Positions 9,298 to 17,777 of a DNA stretch of 64,000 bases are shown here, in pieces. A program made the translations under genes and the position numbers. Under the pieces are notes generated by a model that made no database searches, was not told the origin of the DNA, and saw only the letters and a list, made by a program, of their open reading frames with translations. The DNA is from Methylobacterium bullatum (GTDB lineage: Bacteria > Pseudomonadota > Alphaproteobacteria > Rhizobiales > Beijerinckiaceae), in NCBI GenBank assembly GCA_902712845.1, contig LR743504.1, positions 2,206,001 to 2,270,000 on the forward strand. The letters are read 5' to 3'. Within the stretch, counting starts at the first letter, position 1. The number at the start of each line of letters is the position of its first letter.

Positions 9298-10488
9298 TCA
9301 CTCTCTCGGCAAAGCCTCGGTCACCTGCATCCGCTGGGTCGGGGCCGAAACGCGCAGGCTGGCATCGAGGAGGGCCGAGGCCTGGCTCGGATCGCTGTTC
9401 GTCCCGGGGGTGACGTCCTGGGTACCGACCAGGGCGGTGACGCCTTCATATTGGTCGAGCCGGCGGTCGATCATGTCGCCGAGGCGCTCGCGGACTTCCG
9501 CGACGGTGAGGCTGCGGCGGTGCTTGCCGGCTTTAGCGGTGAAAAGGCTGCGGTTGGCGCGGGCGGCGGCGCGGAACGCCTGCTTGGCCACGAGGTCCGG
9601 GTTGTCGTCGCTCAGCGTCAGGAACTTGCCGGCGCTCGACGTGCCGAGGAAATGGGCGAGATAGAGTTCGGAGGTCTTCAGTTCGCGGCCGATGCGCTGC
9701 TCGATGCGGGCGCGGTCGCGCTTGATCAGCTCGCCGGCCATCAGGGCCGCCACATAGGGGTCCTGGCGCAGGCGCAGCACGCGGGTGCGGGTGGCCTCGT
9801 CCTGGATCGTGATGGCGCTGCCGCGGCCGGTGATGGCGTTGGCCTCGGTCTCATAGCCGTAGCGGGCGCCATAGGTCCGCACCAGTTCGAGCCAGGTGGC
9901 GGAGAGGAACTGGAACAGCCCCTCCGCCGAAGAGGTCGAGGCCTTCACGGTGGTCGAGAAGCTCGATTCCTTGTCGGCCAGCGCCATCATGTAGACCGGA
10001 TCGACCCCGGTCTCGGACGACGCCTTCAGGATCGTCTCGACGATGTCGCGCGGCACGTTCATGTCGCCGAACCGAAGCACGTCCCGGCCGTCGCTCTCGC
10101 GGCTCTGGGGAAGAGAGGCGAGGTCGTTCTCGATCAGGCTGGCCGTCGCAGGTTCCTGGTCGAGGAGGGGAACCCCATCCCAATCCGTGGGTTTGTCGAT
10201 TGTGGCCGCCGCGAAATCGCTGGCGACGTAGGCTCGGATGTCGATGCGGTCGTGGGCGGTCGCTGCCGGCGCCAGTGCGCTCTGCGGCAAACCAGAGCCG
10301 AGCAGCAGGCCGATCGCGATCTTCGCGACGGTGAGTTTGGCCGATACCGTGGTGCTTGCCTTCTTCCTGCCGCGAAGGGAGCCGGGCTTCAGCCAAGCCA
10401 CCGTCTCGTCACGATCCTGGGTCTCGTTAGGCACGAGACGGCACGCGTCGTCGGCGCGATGCGCCGGCTCCGGGAAAAGCCCCATCAT
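9298..10488 (-). CDS. SLT-type lytic transglycosylase domain protein
   Basis: 396-residue protein with a lysozyme-like SLT domain in the middle. The catalytic glutamate is Glu174 in ALADKESSF, followed by the AEGLFQFLSATW motif that corresponds to the family's A-x-G-L-x-Q block. A hydrophobic stretch at residues ~52-72 after a basic N terminus suggests a signal anchor or uncleaved export signal, so it should cleave peptidoglycan in the periplasm. The C-terminal ~120 residues have no recognised domain. An alternative start further in cannot be excluded. It is on the same strand as PBP1A with a 160-base gap, and a CtrA-like box lies about 145 bases upstream. Confidence 0.85.
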   Translation of the reverse strand: MMGLFPEPAHRADDACRLVPNETQDRDETVAWLKPGSLRGRKKASTTVSAKLTVAKIAIGLLLGSGLPQSALAPAATAHDRIDIRAYVASDFAAATIDKPTDWDGVPLLDQEPATASLIENDLASLPQSRESDGRDVLRFGDMNVPRDIVETILKASSETGVDPVYMMALADKESSFSTTVKASTSSAEGLFQFLSATWLELVRTYGARYGYETEANAITGRGSAITIQDEATRTRVLRLRQDPYVAALMAGELIKRDRARIEQRIGRELKTSELYLAHFLGTSSAGKFLTLSDDNPDLVAKQAFRAAARANRSLFTAKAGKHRRSLTVAEVRERLGDMIDRRLDQYEGVTALVGTQDVTPGTNSDPSQASALLDASLRVSAPTQRMQVTEALPRE

Positions 10489-10805
10489 TGTTCCTTGTTC
10501 GTGCCGCGGCGTTCTAGGACACGGCTTCGATCAGTTCAGCGAGCGGACATCTCGCTGGGAGCTGTGACCACAATGGGACAGCTCCGTGATTCAAGCGTGG
10601 CACGCTTAAGGAACGGTTAAGGCTATGGTTTAACGATATTTTAAGTAATCGTTCGGACGCGGTTCAGAGTGGCCGCGTCAAAAAGGCATCCTGGCCGGGG
10701 TTGGAACGAAGGCTCCGTAGCCCAGTTACGATGGTCCCAGAGGGCTGTCTCAGATCAGTCGACGAGACACGCCCCGATGGACCCATTGAAGGAAGCCTTT
10801 TTCCA
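10489..10805. other. Intergenic region upstream of divergent SLT and inositol-phosphate synthase genes
   Basis: About 317 bases without a supportable gene. It holds a CtrA-like box (annotated separately), a short palindrome AAGCGTG-g-CACGCTT at 10593-10607, and an AT-rich stretch around 10610-10650 that could carry promoters for both divergent genes. No riboswitch was recognised. Confidence 0.6.
10630..10644. promoter_or_regulatory. CtrA-type binding box TTAA-N7-TTAA
   Basis: Exact TTAA-N7-TTAA arrangement at 10630-10644, with a further TTAA half-site at 10617-10620. TTAA-N7-TTAA is the core of the alphaproteobacterial cell-cycle regulator CtrA. It lies between the divergent lytic transglycosylase and inositol-phosphate synthase genes, so either or both could be controlled. 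Function is inferred from motif only. Confidence 0.5.
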
Positions 10806-11999
10806 ATGAGCATGCAGACCGGTCGCCGCGTCGGCGTTGCCTTCGTCGGTATGGGTGGCGCCGTCGCCACCACCGCCATCGCCGGCATCGAGATGATCAA
10901 ATCTGGATCGAACCGCCTCGACGGGTTGCCCCTCGCGGGTCTCTCGGTGGCCGGATTGGCCGATTACAAGGATCTCGTCTTCGGCGGCTGGGATCTCAAC
11001 GACGACGATCTCGCCTCCGCCGCCACCGGCCACGGCGTGCTCACCAAGCAGGATATCGAGAACGGCGCCCAGGTGCTGAAGGGCATCAAGCCCTGGCCGG
11101 CCGTCGGCAGCGCCAAATTCTGCAAGAATATCGAAGGTGCCAACCGCATCGTCGCCGCCGATCATCGCGAGGCGGTCTCCGTCATCGCGAACGACCTTCG
11201 TCGTTTTCGGCTGGAGAGCAATCTCGACGAAGTCGTCGTGATCAACCTCGCCTCCACGGAACGTTGGCCCAACCTGGACGCGCCGGCACTGAATTCCCGC
11301 GAAGCGTTCGAGAAGGGTCTCGATTCCAGCGACGAGGCGATCAGCCCGGCGATGCTCTACGCCTATGCGGCGATCCAGAGCGGCGTGCCCTACGCCAACT
11401 TCACCCCGAGCGTGGCCGCCGACATCCCGGCTTTGCTTGAGCTCGCCCGCGAGAACGGCGTGCCGTTGGCGGGCAAGGACGGTAAGACCGGTCAGACCAT
11501 GATGAAGACCGTTCTGGCGCCGGCCCTCAAGGCCCGCGCCCTTCACGTGGATGGCTGGTTCTCCACCAACATTCTCGGCAACCGCGACGGTCTCGCCCTG
11601 AACGACAAGGATTCCCTCCAGTCGAAGCTCAACACCAAGGGCACGGTGCTGGATTCGATCCTCGGCTATCCGGTCGAGGACCATCTGGTCCACATCCACT
11701 ATTACCGCCCGCGCGGCGACGATAAGGAAGCCTGGGACAATATCGACGTCACCGGCTTCCTCGGTCAGCGGATGCAGATCAAGGTCAACTTCCTCTGCAA
11801 GGATTCCATCCTGGCCGCACCCCTGGTGATCGAGATCGCCCGCGTGCTCGACCTCGCCAAGAAGCGTGGCGAGAGCGGCCCGCAGGAGCAACTCTCCTCG
11901 TTCTTCAAGGCCCCGATGGTCGCCAACGGCCACGGACCCGAGCACGATTTCGGCAAACAGCAGCACATGCTGCTCGAGTGGCTCGGCGGACAGCAATGA
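10806..11999 (+). CDS. ino1: Inositol-3-phosphate synthase
   Basis: 397-residue NAD-dependent enzyme converting D-glucose 6-phosphate to 1D-myo-inositol 3-phosphate. The N terminus VGVAFVGMGGAVATTAIAG is the NAD-binding Rossmann loop. The central TEGRWPNL-type segment (LASTERWPNLDAP), FTPSVAADIPAL, GKDGKTGQTMMKTVLAPAL and STNILGNRDGLALND are the conserved MIPS blocks. The ATG giving MSMQTGRR is chosen because a GAAGGA element lies upstream and the longer frame has no similarity. This is the first gene of the ten-gene run and supplies the cyclitol that defines it. Its TGA overlaps the next ATG. Confidence 0.95.
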   Translation: MSMQTGRRVGVAFVGMGGAVATTAIAGIEMIKSGSNRLDGLPLAGLSVAGLADYKDLVFGGWDLNDDDLASAATGHGVLTKQDIENGAQVLKGIKPWPAVGSAKFCKNIEGANRIVAADHREAVSVIANDLRRFRLESNLDEVVVINLASTERWPNLDAPALNSREAFEKGLDSSDEAISPAMLYAYAAIQSGVPYANFTPSVAADIPALLELARENGVPLAGKDGKTGQTMMKTVLAPALKARALHVDGWFSTNILGNRDGLALNDKDSLQSKLNTKGTVLDSILGYPVEDHLVHIHYYRPRGDDKEAWDNIDVTGFLGQRMQIKVNFLCKDSILAAPLVIEIARVLDLAKKRGESGPQEQLSSFFKAPMVANGHGPEHDFGKQQHMLLEWLGGQQ

Positions 12000-12919
12000 T
12001 CACGTCCGATACGGGGGGCGGCATGGCCGCCCCCTTCGCGCTGCGCGAGTTGTTCGTCGAACTCAACGACCTCAAGCGCGTGCATTCCGCCGGCCGCATC
12101 GGCTCCATCGCCGAGCGGCTGTTCGCCCAAGGCTGGTCGGCACTGACGGGCGGCGCCGATCCCGAGACGGTTGCCATCGACATCACCGCCAAGGCGCTCG
12201 CGGCCTCCCGGCTCTGCGACCTTGATGCGGCGTTCCTGGCCTCAGTGGGTCTCGGCGAGGGGGAAATCGGCGACGTTCTGTCGTCTGGACTCGACGCCGT
12301 CACCGCCACGGTCGACCCCGAACTGAAGCGGCGTCTGGCCGTCGCGTTGCGCACGAACGAGGGGGTGCATGGCGGTCCTTTGCCCGCCTTCGTGGCGGCA
12401 CTGAGCCACCAGCCGCGCGCCGGCGTGACCTGTCCCGGCAAGCCTCGCATCCTGCTCGAGCCGCCCGAGAACCATGCCGAACATTGCCTGATGGTGGCGG
12501 TCTACGGCGTCGTCCTCAGCCCCTTTTACCGGGCCGATCCCACCCTGGTTTTCCTGGCGGCCATGAGCCACCACTTCCACAACGCTGCGATGCCGGATGC
12601 CGGCTTCACCGGCGAAATGCTGCTTGGCGACCACCTCGCTCCCATCATGGCGCGGACCACCCAATGGGCTCTCGACGAGCTGGACGCCCCCTTGCGCGAG
12701 ACGGTGGAGCGGGCGCGCGCCATCTTGCCCGACGATGCAACGGCAGAAGGTCGCGCTTTCCATGCCGCCGATTGCATCGACCGGGTTCTTCAGATTTCCC
12801 AGCATCTTAGGGCCGCGTCCCTCACCATGACGACCGTGCTCGACGACATGGAATTGGTCCATGACGGCCCGGTGAAGGGTTTCCACGACCGGGTCCTCAG
12901 GGACATGCGAATCCCGTGA
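11996..12919 (+). CDS. HD-domain-like protein with altered metal motif
   Basis: 307-residue protein, function unknown. Residues ~155-290 resemble the HD phosphohydrolase fold: ENHAEHCLMVAVYGVVLS provides an H-x-x-H helix (His160, His163), MSHHFHNA occupies the place of the usual HD doublet, and ADCIDRVLQ could supply the distal Asp. The doublet reads His192-His193 instead of His-Asp, so metal binding may be changed. The N-terminal ~140 residues are helical with no recognised domain. The start ATG overlaps the inositol-3-phosphate synthase stop as ATGA, indicating coupled translation; another ATG lies nine codons later. A role as an inositol-phosphate phosphatase is possible but only inferred. 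Confidence 0.7.
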   Translation: MITSDTGGGMAAPFALRELFVELNDLKRVHSAGRIGSIAERLFAQGWSALTGGADPETVAIDITAKALAASRLCDLDAAFLASVGLGEGEIGDVLSSGLDAVTATVDPELKRRLAVALRTNEGVHGGPLPAFVAALSHQPRAGVTCPGKPRILLEPPENHAEHCLMVAVYGVVLSPFYRADPTLVFLAAMSHHFHNAAMPDAGFTGEMLLGDHLAPIMARTTQWALDELDAPLRETVERARAILPDDATAEGRAFHAADCIDRVLQISQHLRAASLTMTTVLDDMELVHDGPVKGFHDRVLRDMRIP

Positions 12920-12950
12920 TGCTCCGCTGCGGCAGGATGGGCCACGTGTC

Positions 12951-14135
12951 ATGATCCCATTCGACCTCCTCTCCCCTCAAACGGGGCACGCGCTCAAAGT
13001 CGACACGCCGCATTCCCTGCGCGACGTGGAGACGCATGCGCGCTGGCCCGTCGTGGACGGCATTCCCTACCTTCGAACGGGGCGCGACGACCTCGTTGCG
13101 GCAACGCTCGCCCTGCTCGACAACGGGCAGGACGACCTCGCCCTGGAAGGTCTGGTTGCCGATCAGGACGATTGGTGGACCGGTCCGCCGGCCGATCCCT
13201 TGGACCTCCATGCCCTCGTCAGCGACCGCAGCAAGGCCAGTCTGCGGGACGCCGTGCGTCTTCTCGGCTGGGGCCGGGTCGGCGACTACTTCCTGCATCG
13301 CTGGACCGACCCGACCTTCCTGGCCGGGCTGACGCTCCTCGAGGCGCATTGGAACGACCCCCTCTGCGTCTTCGAATTCGCCTGCGGCATCGGCCATTAT
13401 CTGCGCGAGATCCAGGCGCGCGGTGTCAAGGTAGCGGGCGCCGACGTCGTCTTCGCCAAGCTTTGGGTGGCGCGCCATTGGGTCGTCGGCGAGACGGCGC
13501 AGTTCATCTGTTTCGACGCCGGCTCGCCGCATTGGCCGATCCCGGGTGCGCCGGTGGATCTCGTCGTCTGCAACGACGCTTTCTACTTCCTCGATGACAA
13601 GCCGGCTGTGCTCGAATGCCTCCGCCAGAATGCCGGCGAAGACGGCTGGCTCGTCCTCAGCCACATCCACAATTCCGAGCGGCCGGGTTTCTCGGCCGGT
13701 CGGGCGGTCTCGGCGGACGAGATCGAGGAGCTGTTTCCGGACGCTCTCGTCTACGATGACGACGAACTCACCCGCGCCCTCGTCGAGAAGCGCGCGCCGT
13801 CGCCACGGCGCCCGGCCGACCTGCGACATGTGGAGGCGTTCTCCGTGGTCGCCGGCGCCGGAATGAGGCCAGCCCCGCGCGCCATTCTCGATGGTCTGAC
13901 CTGGCCAACCGAGGGAACGTCGCTTCGCCTCAACCCGCTCTATCAGCCCGACCCGGCGGGCGGCTATGCGATTGCTTGGCCGTCCGAACGCTACGAGGCG
14001 GAATACGCGTCCCGGGTAACCTATCCGTCGCATTCGGACGGACCCGAGACCCTTGACTGGGTCGGCGGCGAGCAATCGCCCCACGAGGACCGTGTCCGCC
14101 GCCGCGAGTTCGTCGACCTGCCGGAGCGCTGGTGA
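12951..14135 (+). CDS. SAM-dependent methyltransferase
   Basis: 394-residue protein with a class I methyltransferase core: CVFEFACGIGHYLREIQARG is motif I (glycine loop), VAGADVV motif II, VDLVVCNDAFYFLDDKP motif IV, and DGWLVLSHIHN the post-motif strand. About 125 residues precede the core; they begin with LLSPQTGHAL...ARWPVVDGIPYL, which resembles the short Trm112-like N-terminal piece found in many natural-product methyltransferases. A C-terminal region of ~130 residues may bind the acceptor. The acceptor is unknown. It lies 31 bases after the HD-like gene and overlaps the oxidoreductase gene by one base (TGATG). Confidence 0.85.
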   Translation: MIPFDLLSPQTGHALKVDTPHSLRDVETHARWPVVDGIPYLRTGRDDLVAATLALLDNGQDDLALEGLVADQDDWWTGPPADPLDLHALVSDRSKASLRDAVRLLGWGRVGDYFLHRWTDPTFLAGLTLLEAHWNDPLCVFEFACGIGHYLREIQARGVKVAGADVVFAKLWVARHWVVGETAQFICFDAGSPHWPIPGAPVDLVVCNDAFYFLDDKPAVLECLRQNAGEDGWLVLSHIHNSERPGFSAGRAVSADEIEELFPDALVYDDDELTRALVEKRAPSPRRPADLRHVEAFSVVAGAGMRPAPRAILDGLTWPTEGTSLRLNPLYQPDPAGGYAIAWPSERYEAEYASRVTYPSHSDGPETLDWVGGEQSPHEDRVRRREFVDLPERW

Positions 14136-15160
14136 TGGGCGATTCCATCGGTTGGGGCATCGTCGGCTACGGCTGGGTCGCGCGGGATTACATGGCGCCC
14201 GGCATCCGCGGCGCCGGGCATCGGCTCGTTGCCGTGTGCGATCTCGGGCAAGCCTCCCGCAGCGCGGCCGAGGCCGAGGGCGCGCGCGCTTACTCCGACA
14301 TCGCCGGTCTGCTCTCGGAGCCGGAGGTCGAGGCGGTCTACGTGGCGACCCCGAACCACCTCCACCGGGAGGCGGTGGAAGCTCTGGCCGCATCGGGCAA
14401 GGCCGTGCTCTGCGAAAAACCGATGGCGGCCTCGCTCGCCGATGCCGAGGCGATGGTCGCGGCGGTCCGGAAAGGCGGCATCTTCTACGGCACCGCCTTC
14501 GACCAGCGCCATCACCCAGCACACCGGGCCATGCGCGAGGCGATCCGCCAGGGCCGCATCGGCGCCGTCACCACCATCCGCATCGTCTATGCCTGTTGGC
14601 TAGACCGTGCCTGGACGTCCTTCGCCGGCCAGGACAATTGGCGCATCGACCCGTTGAAGGCAGGCGGCGGAGCGCTGATGGATCTGGCACCCCACGGCAT
14701 CGACCTCGTTGATTTCCTCCTAGACGAATCGATTGAGGACATCGCCGCTCTGACCCAGGCAAGGGCGCAGGATTACGCTGTCGACGATGGCGCGCTTCTC
14801 ATCGGCCGTACCGGCTCCGGCATCCTCGCCAACCTGCACGTCGCCTATAATTGCCCTGACGCGCTGCCGCGCCGCCGCCTCGAAGTGATCGGCACCAAGG
14901 GGGCACTCACCGCCGTCGACACGATGGGGCAGGTGGCGGGCGGCACGCTCAGCCTCACTGACGGTGTCAGCGGGCAGGCGCAAGCCCTTTCCTTCAACGG
15001 AGAGGCCTCGCCCTTCCTCGAACAGGTCCGCGCCTTCGGTTCCGCTCTGCGCCGGCCAGCCGAGCGCGACGCGTACAATGCCGAGCGCGACCTGCACACG
15101 ATGCGGCTTCTGGCGCGGGCTTACGAAGGTTGCCGGAACGCTCGGGTCAATGGGGACTAG
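14135..15160 (+). CDS. Gfo/Idh/MocA-family oxidoreductase
   Basis: 341-residue NAD(P)-dependent sugar or cyclitol dehydrogenase. It starts with WGIVGYGWVARDYMAP (Rossmann loop); VYVATPNHLHREAVEAL and LCEKPMA (the family EKP motif) follow, then the catalytic-region segment GTAFDQRHHPAH and the substrate-side LMDLAPHGIDLVDFLLD, where the His of the family's D-x-x-x-H pair lies. The family includes inositol 2-dehydrogenases and UDP-sugar oxidases/reductases, so oxidising an inositol or glycoside hydroxyl is a reasonable role here. A GTG one codon earlier is an alternative start. A 188-base gap with a palindromic repeat separates it from the YcaO gene. Confidence 0.88.
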   Translation: MGDSIGWGIVGYGWVARDYMAPGIRGAGHRLVAVCDLGQASRSAAEAEGARAYSDIAGLLSEPEVEAVYVATPNHLHREAVEALAASGKAVLCEKPMAASLADAEAMVAAVRKGGIFYGTAFDQRHHPAHRAMREAIRQGRIGAVTTIRIVYACWLDRAWTSFAGQDNWRIDPLKAGGGALMDLAPHGIDLVDFLLDESIEDIAALTQARAQDYAVDDGALLIGRTGSGILANLHVAYNCPDALPRRRLEVIGTKGALTAVDTMGQVAGGTLSLTDGVSGQAQALSFNGEASPFLEQVRAFGSALRRPAERDAYNAERDLHTMRLLARAYEGCRNARVNGD

Positions 15161-15198
15161 AACGCGGGCCGCGACGCCTACTTGCTTCTCACCCCGGA

Positions 15199-15309
15199 CC
15201 TCATCCTGAGGTGCTGCGAAGCAGCCTCGAAAGAGACTTCCAGGGATCGCTTTCGGTCCTGGAGGCCTCCTTCGAGGCCGCAGCGAGGCTGCGGCACCTC
15301 AGGATGAGG
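15199..15309. repeat. Large dispersed-type palindrome in gene cluster
   Basis: Perfect 16-bp arms CCTCATCCTGAGGTGC (15199-15214) and GCACCTCAGGATGAGG (15294-15309) enclose an ~80-base middle that can itself fold further (CCTCGAA / TTCGAGG segments). The arrangement resembles intergenic palindromes scattered in Methylobacterium and related genomes. It is the only sizeable gap in the run and may act as a terminator or processing site between the upstream and YcaO halves. Confidence 0.75.
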
Positions 15310-15348
15310 TCGATGGGTGGGACTATCCGGAACTGAGGGACGACCGAC

Positions 15349-16935
15349 ATGAGCGAACACGACCAGGACGCCCGGGCGCGCGACCCGCGCATCAAGTCCC
15401 CCCGGCCCTACACCTATGGCGGCCCGCGGGTCATCGAGGGGCTGCCCGCATCGCTTCCGGAGCCGGTGCGCGCCTATCTCGACATCCTGCCGAAGGGACG
15501 CATCGTCGGTTTCCCCCTGGCCCCCCTCGACCGGACCGGCATCCCGGTCTGGTTCGTCTCACTGTTCCTCGACGATCCATTCTTCGTCGGCGCCATGCCG
15601 AGCGGTATCGGCTACGGCGCCACCGACGACGAGGCGCTGATCGGCGCGGTGGCCGAGATCGCCGAGAACCTGATGCCGTCGCTGGCGGTCATGCCGCGCA
15701 AGAAGGAGCGCGGCTCCTACCACGACCTGACCAAGGTCTTCGGCATTGGCTCGGTGGCCGATCCGCTCACCCTGTGCCTGCCTGCCGGCTCCCCGGTGGG
15801 CCGCGACACAGTGCTGGAATGGACACCGAGCGTCCGGGCGCGCACGGGCGAGACCGTTCTGATGCCCCTCGATATCGCGGCCACCGATTATTTCGAGCTG
15901 TCGGAGGACTACAAGCCCTTCACCAACCTCATCACCAACGGACTCGGCGCCGGGCCGGACGTGGATTTCGCCCTCGGACACGGCCTGCTCGAACTGCTCC
16001 AGCGCGATGGCAACGGCCTGCTGTTCCGCGCCCTCGACCAGGGCGTGATGCTCGATCTCGACGGGATCGGCCCGGAGAACAGGGCGATGCTCGCCCGTCT
16101 CGACGATCTCGGCATCCGGGCGCTGCCGAAATTCGCCACCGACCAGTTCGGACTCACCAACATCTATGTCGTGGGCCACGATCGGAACCCCACCGACGCA
16201 CCGGTCCCCGTGGCTCTCTCCGCCTGCGGCGAAGCCTGCGACCCCGACCGGGAGCGGGCCTTGCGCAAAGCGCTCCTCGAATTTCAGGCGGCGCGCGTGC
16301 GCAAGGCCTTCGGCCACGGACCACTGTCCTTCGCCGAACGAGTAACGCCGCCGGGCTACGTCAAAGCCTTCATCCAGAAGGCTCTCCCGAGCCTCGACCT
16401 TGAAGAGAGCCGCGCCCTGAAGGCCATGCTCGAATGGATCGTCCTGCCGCCGGAGGGGCTGCGCGACGTCCTGAAGGACACGGTCTATTCCGAGCGCAGC
16501 ACCAAGGCGTTCGCGGACCTGCCAACGACGGAGGCTCCCGACGGCCATGCTCGTGGACGGATCGCCCGCGAGCGCCTCGAAGAGGCCGGGTTCGACGTGC
16601 TCTACGTCGATTGCTCTCCGCCCGGCGGCAGCGTCGGTGTGGTCAAGGCGATCGTACCGGGGTTGGAAGTCGAGACGATGAGCTATCACCGCATCGGCGA
16701 GCGCAACGCCGCCAAACTGATCGAGCGGGATCATCCGCTGATCACGTTCGGTGAGGCCAGCGAGACGAAGCTCCCCGTGCGTCTCACCCCCGAAGCGCTC
16801 GATCGTCTCGGCGGCCAGCCGCTCTTCGACGTGGCCCTGGCCGACGAGATCGTCGGGCGGCATTACCCGCTCTACCGCGAGCCGGAATCGCATCACGCGC
16901 CGTTCCGCCTCGAACAGCAGGGGAGGGCCGCATGA
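15349..16935 (+). CDS. YcaO-domain protein (ATP-dependent amide-activating cyclase/thioamidase family)
   Basis: 528-residue YcaO-fold protein. YcaO enzymes phosphorylate an amide oxygen with ATP, allowing a nucleophile (Cys/Ser side chain, sulfide or amine) to give azolines, thioamides or amidines. Visible signatures are ATDDEALIGAVAEIAEN (Glu103/Glu106, corresponding to an ATP/Mg site), LITNGLGAGPDVDFALGHGL and GLLELLQRDG (Glu215, Arg219, Asp220), plus SACGEACDPDRERALRKALLE later. It lacks the Pro-rich C terminus of azoline-forming YcaOs and ends QQGRAA. There is no E1-like/ocin-ThiF partner, TfuA gene or visible precursor peptide beside it, so a small-molecule substrate (as for the 6-thioguanine enzyme YcfA) is plausible. 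GAGGGA precedes the start, and its stop overlaps the next start. Confidence 0.88.
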   Translation: MSEHDQDARARDPRIKSPRPYTYGGPRVIEGLPASLPEPVRAYLDILPKGRIVGFPLAPLDRTGIPVWFVSLFLDDPFFVGAMPSGIGYGATDDEALIGAVAEIAENLMPSLAVMPRKKERGSYHDLTKVFGIGSVADPLTLCLPAGSPVGRDTVLEWTPSVRARTGETVLMPLDIAATDYFELSEDYKPFTNLITNGLGAGPDVDFALGHGLLELLQRDGNGLLFRALDQGVMLDLDGIGPENRAMLARLDDLGIRALPKFATDQFGLTNIYVVGHDRNPTDAPVPVALSACGEACDPDRERALRKALLEFQAARVRKAFGHGPLSFAERVTPPGYVKAFIQKALPSLDLEESRALKAMLEWIVLPPEGLRDVLKDTVYSERSTKAFADLPTTEAPDGHARGRIARERLEEAGFDVLYVDCSPPGGSVGVVKAIVPGLEVETMSYHRIGERNAAKLIERDHPLITFGEASETKLPVRLTPEALDRLGGQPLFDVALADEIVGRHYPLYREPESHHAPFRLEQQGRAA

Positions 16936-17777
16936 CCCTTCGTTTCGCCTACAACACCAACGGCACGGCCAACCATCGCTTGGACGACGCCATCGATCTC
17001 ATTGCCGATGCCGGCTACCAGGGCGTGGCACTGACTCTCGACATCCACCATCTCGATCCGTTCGCCGAGAACTGGGTCCAGGAGGCCCAGCGCGTGTCGA
17101 GCCGGCTGCAACGGCTGGGCCTCGGCAGTGTCATCGAGACCGGTGCCCGCTTTCTCCTCGACCCAAGGGCCAAGCACGAGCCGACCCTCGTGAGTGCGGA
17201 CGCTTCCGGGCGCGCCCGGCGGGTCGGGTTCCTCAAGCGCGCGGTGGACATCGCTGTCATCCTGCATTCGGAGGCCGTGTCGTTCTGGGCCGGCGTCCCC
17301 CGACCCGGCATTGATCGCGACGAGGCGACCCTGTGGCTCGCGGACGGTACCGCCGAGGTCGTCGCCTATGCGAGGGAACAGGGTGTCGTCGCCTGCCTCG
17401 AGCCGGAACCCAGCATGTTGGTCGAGACCTTGGACGATTTCGCCGCCTTGAACATCGAAGGCTTGAGGCTCGCCCTCGATACCGGCCATTGCCTCGTGAC
17501 CGGCGAGCGCGATCCAGCGGCGGCTGTGGCGGAATTCGCCGACGTGATCGGCACCGTCGCCATCGAGGACATGGCGCGGGGCGAGCATATCCACCTGCCC
17601 TTCGGCGAGGGCGACATGGAGGTCGGCGGTGTGCTCGATGCCCTCGACGCCATCGGCTTCCAGCGCCTCGTCTGCGTCGAACTCTCCCGCGAGAGCCACC
17701 GGGCCGACGTCATGGTGCCGAGATCGCTCGACTACCTGCGGACCTGCCGCAACCACAAGGCAGAGGTGAACGCGTGA
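16932..17777 (+). CDS. TIM-barrel sugar-phosphate isomerase/epimerase-like protein
   Basis: 281-residue member of the xylose-isomerase-like TIM-barrel (AP endonuclease 2) superfamily. Metal-site candidates follow the family pattern: CLEPEPS (Glu), LALDTGHCLV (Asp-x-x-His), a following His-rich strand ARGEHIHLPFGEGDMEVG, and CVELSRESHR near the end. Members isomerise or dehydrate sugars and inositols (IolE/IolI, for example) or epimerise keto sugars. Here it could act on the product of the Gfo/Idh dehydrogenase; that is inference. The ATG overlaps the YcaO stop by 4 bases (ATGA), with GGGAGG upstream, and its own stop overlaps the glycosyltransferase start, so expression is coupled on both sides. 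Confidence 0.85.
   Translation: MTLRFAYNTNGTANHRLDDAIDLIADAGYQGVALTLDIHHLDPFAENWVQEAQRVSSRLQRLGLGSVIETGARFLLDPRAKHEPTLVSADASGRARRVGFLKRAVDIAVILHSEAVSFWAGVPRPGIDRDEATLWLADGTAEVVAYAREQGVVACLEPEPSMLVETLDDFAALNIEGLRLALDTGHCLVTGERDPAAAVAEFADVIGTVAIEDMARGEHIHLPFGEGDMEVGGVLDALDAIGFQRLVCVELSRESHRADVMVPRSLDYLRTCRNHKAEVNA

Noticed and set aside
15559..16896. 445-residue minus-strand frame over the YcaO gene
   Set aside because: Shadow frame; the plus strand has YcaO motifs and coupled neighbours.
17333..17773. N-terminal extension of the glycosyltransferase frame
   Set aside because: Arg-rich reading over the isomerase gene; the GT4 domain begins at the GTG overlapping the isomerase stop.
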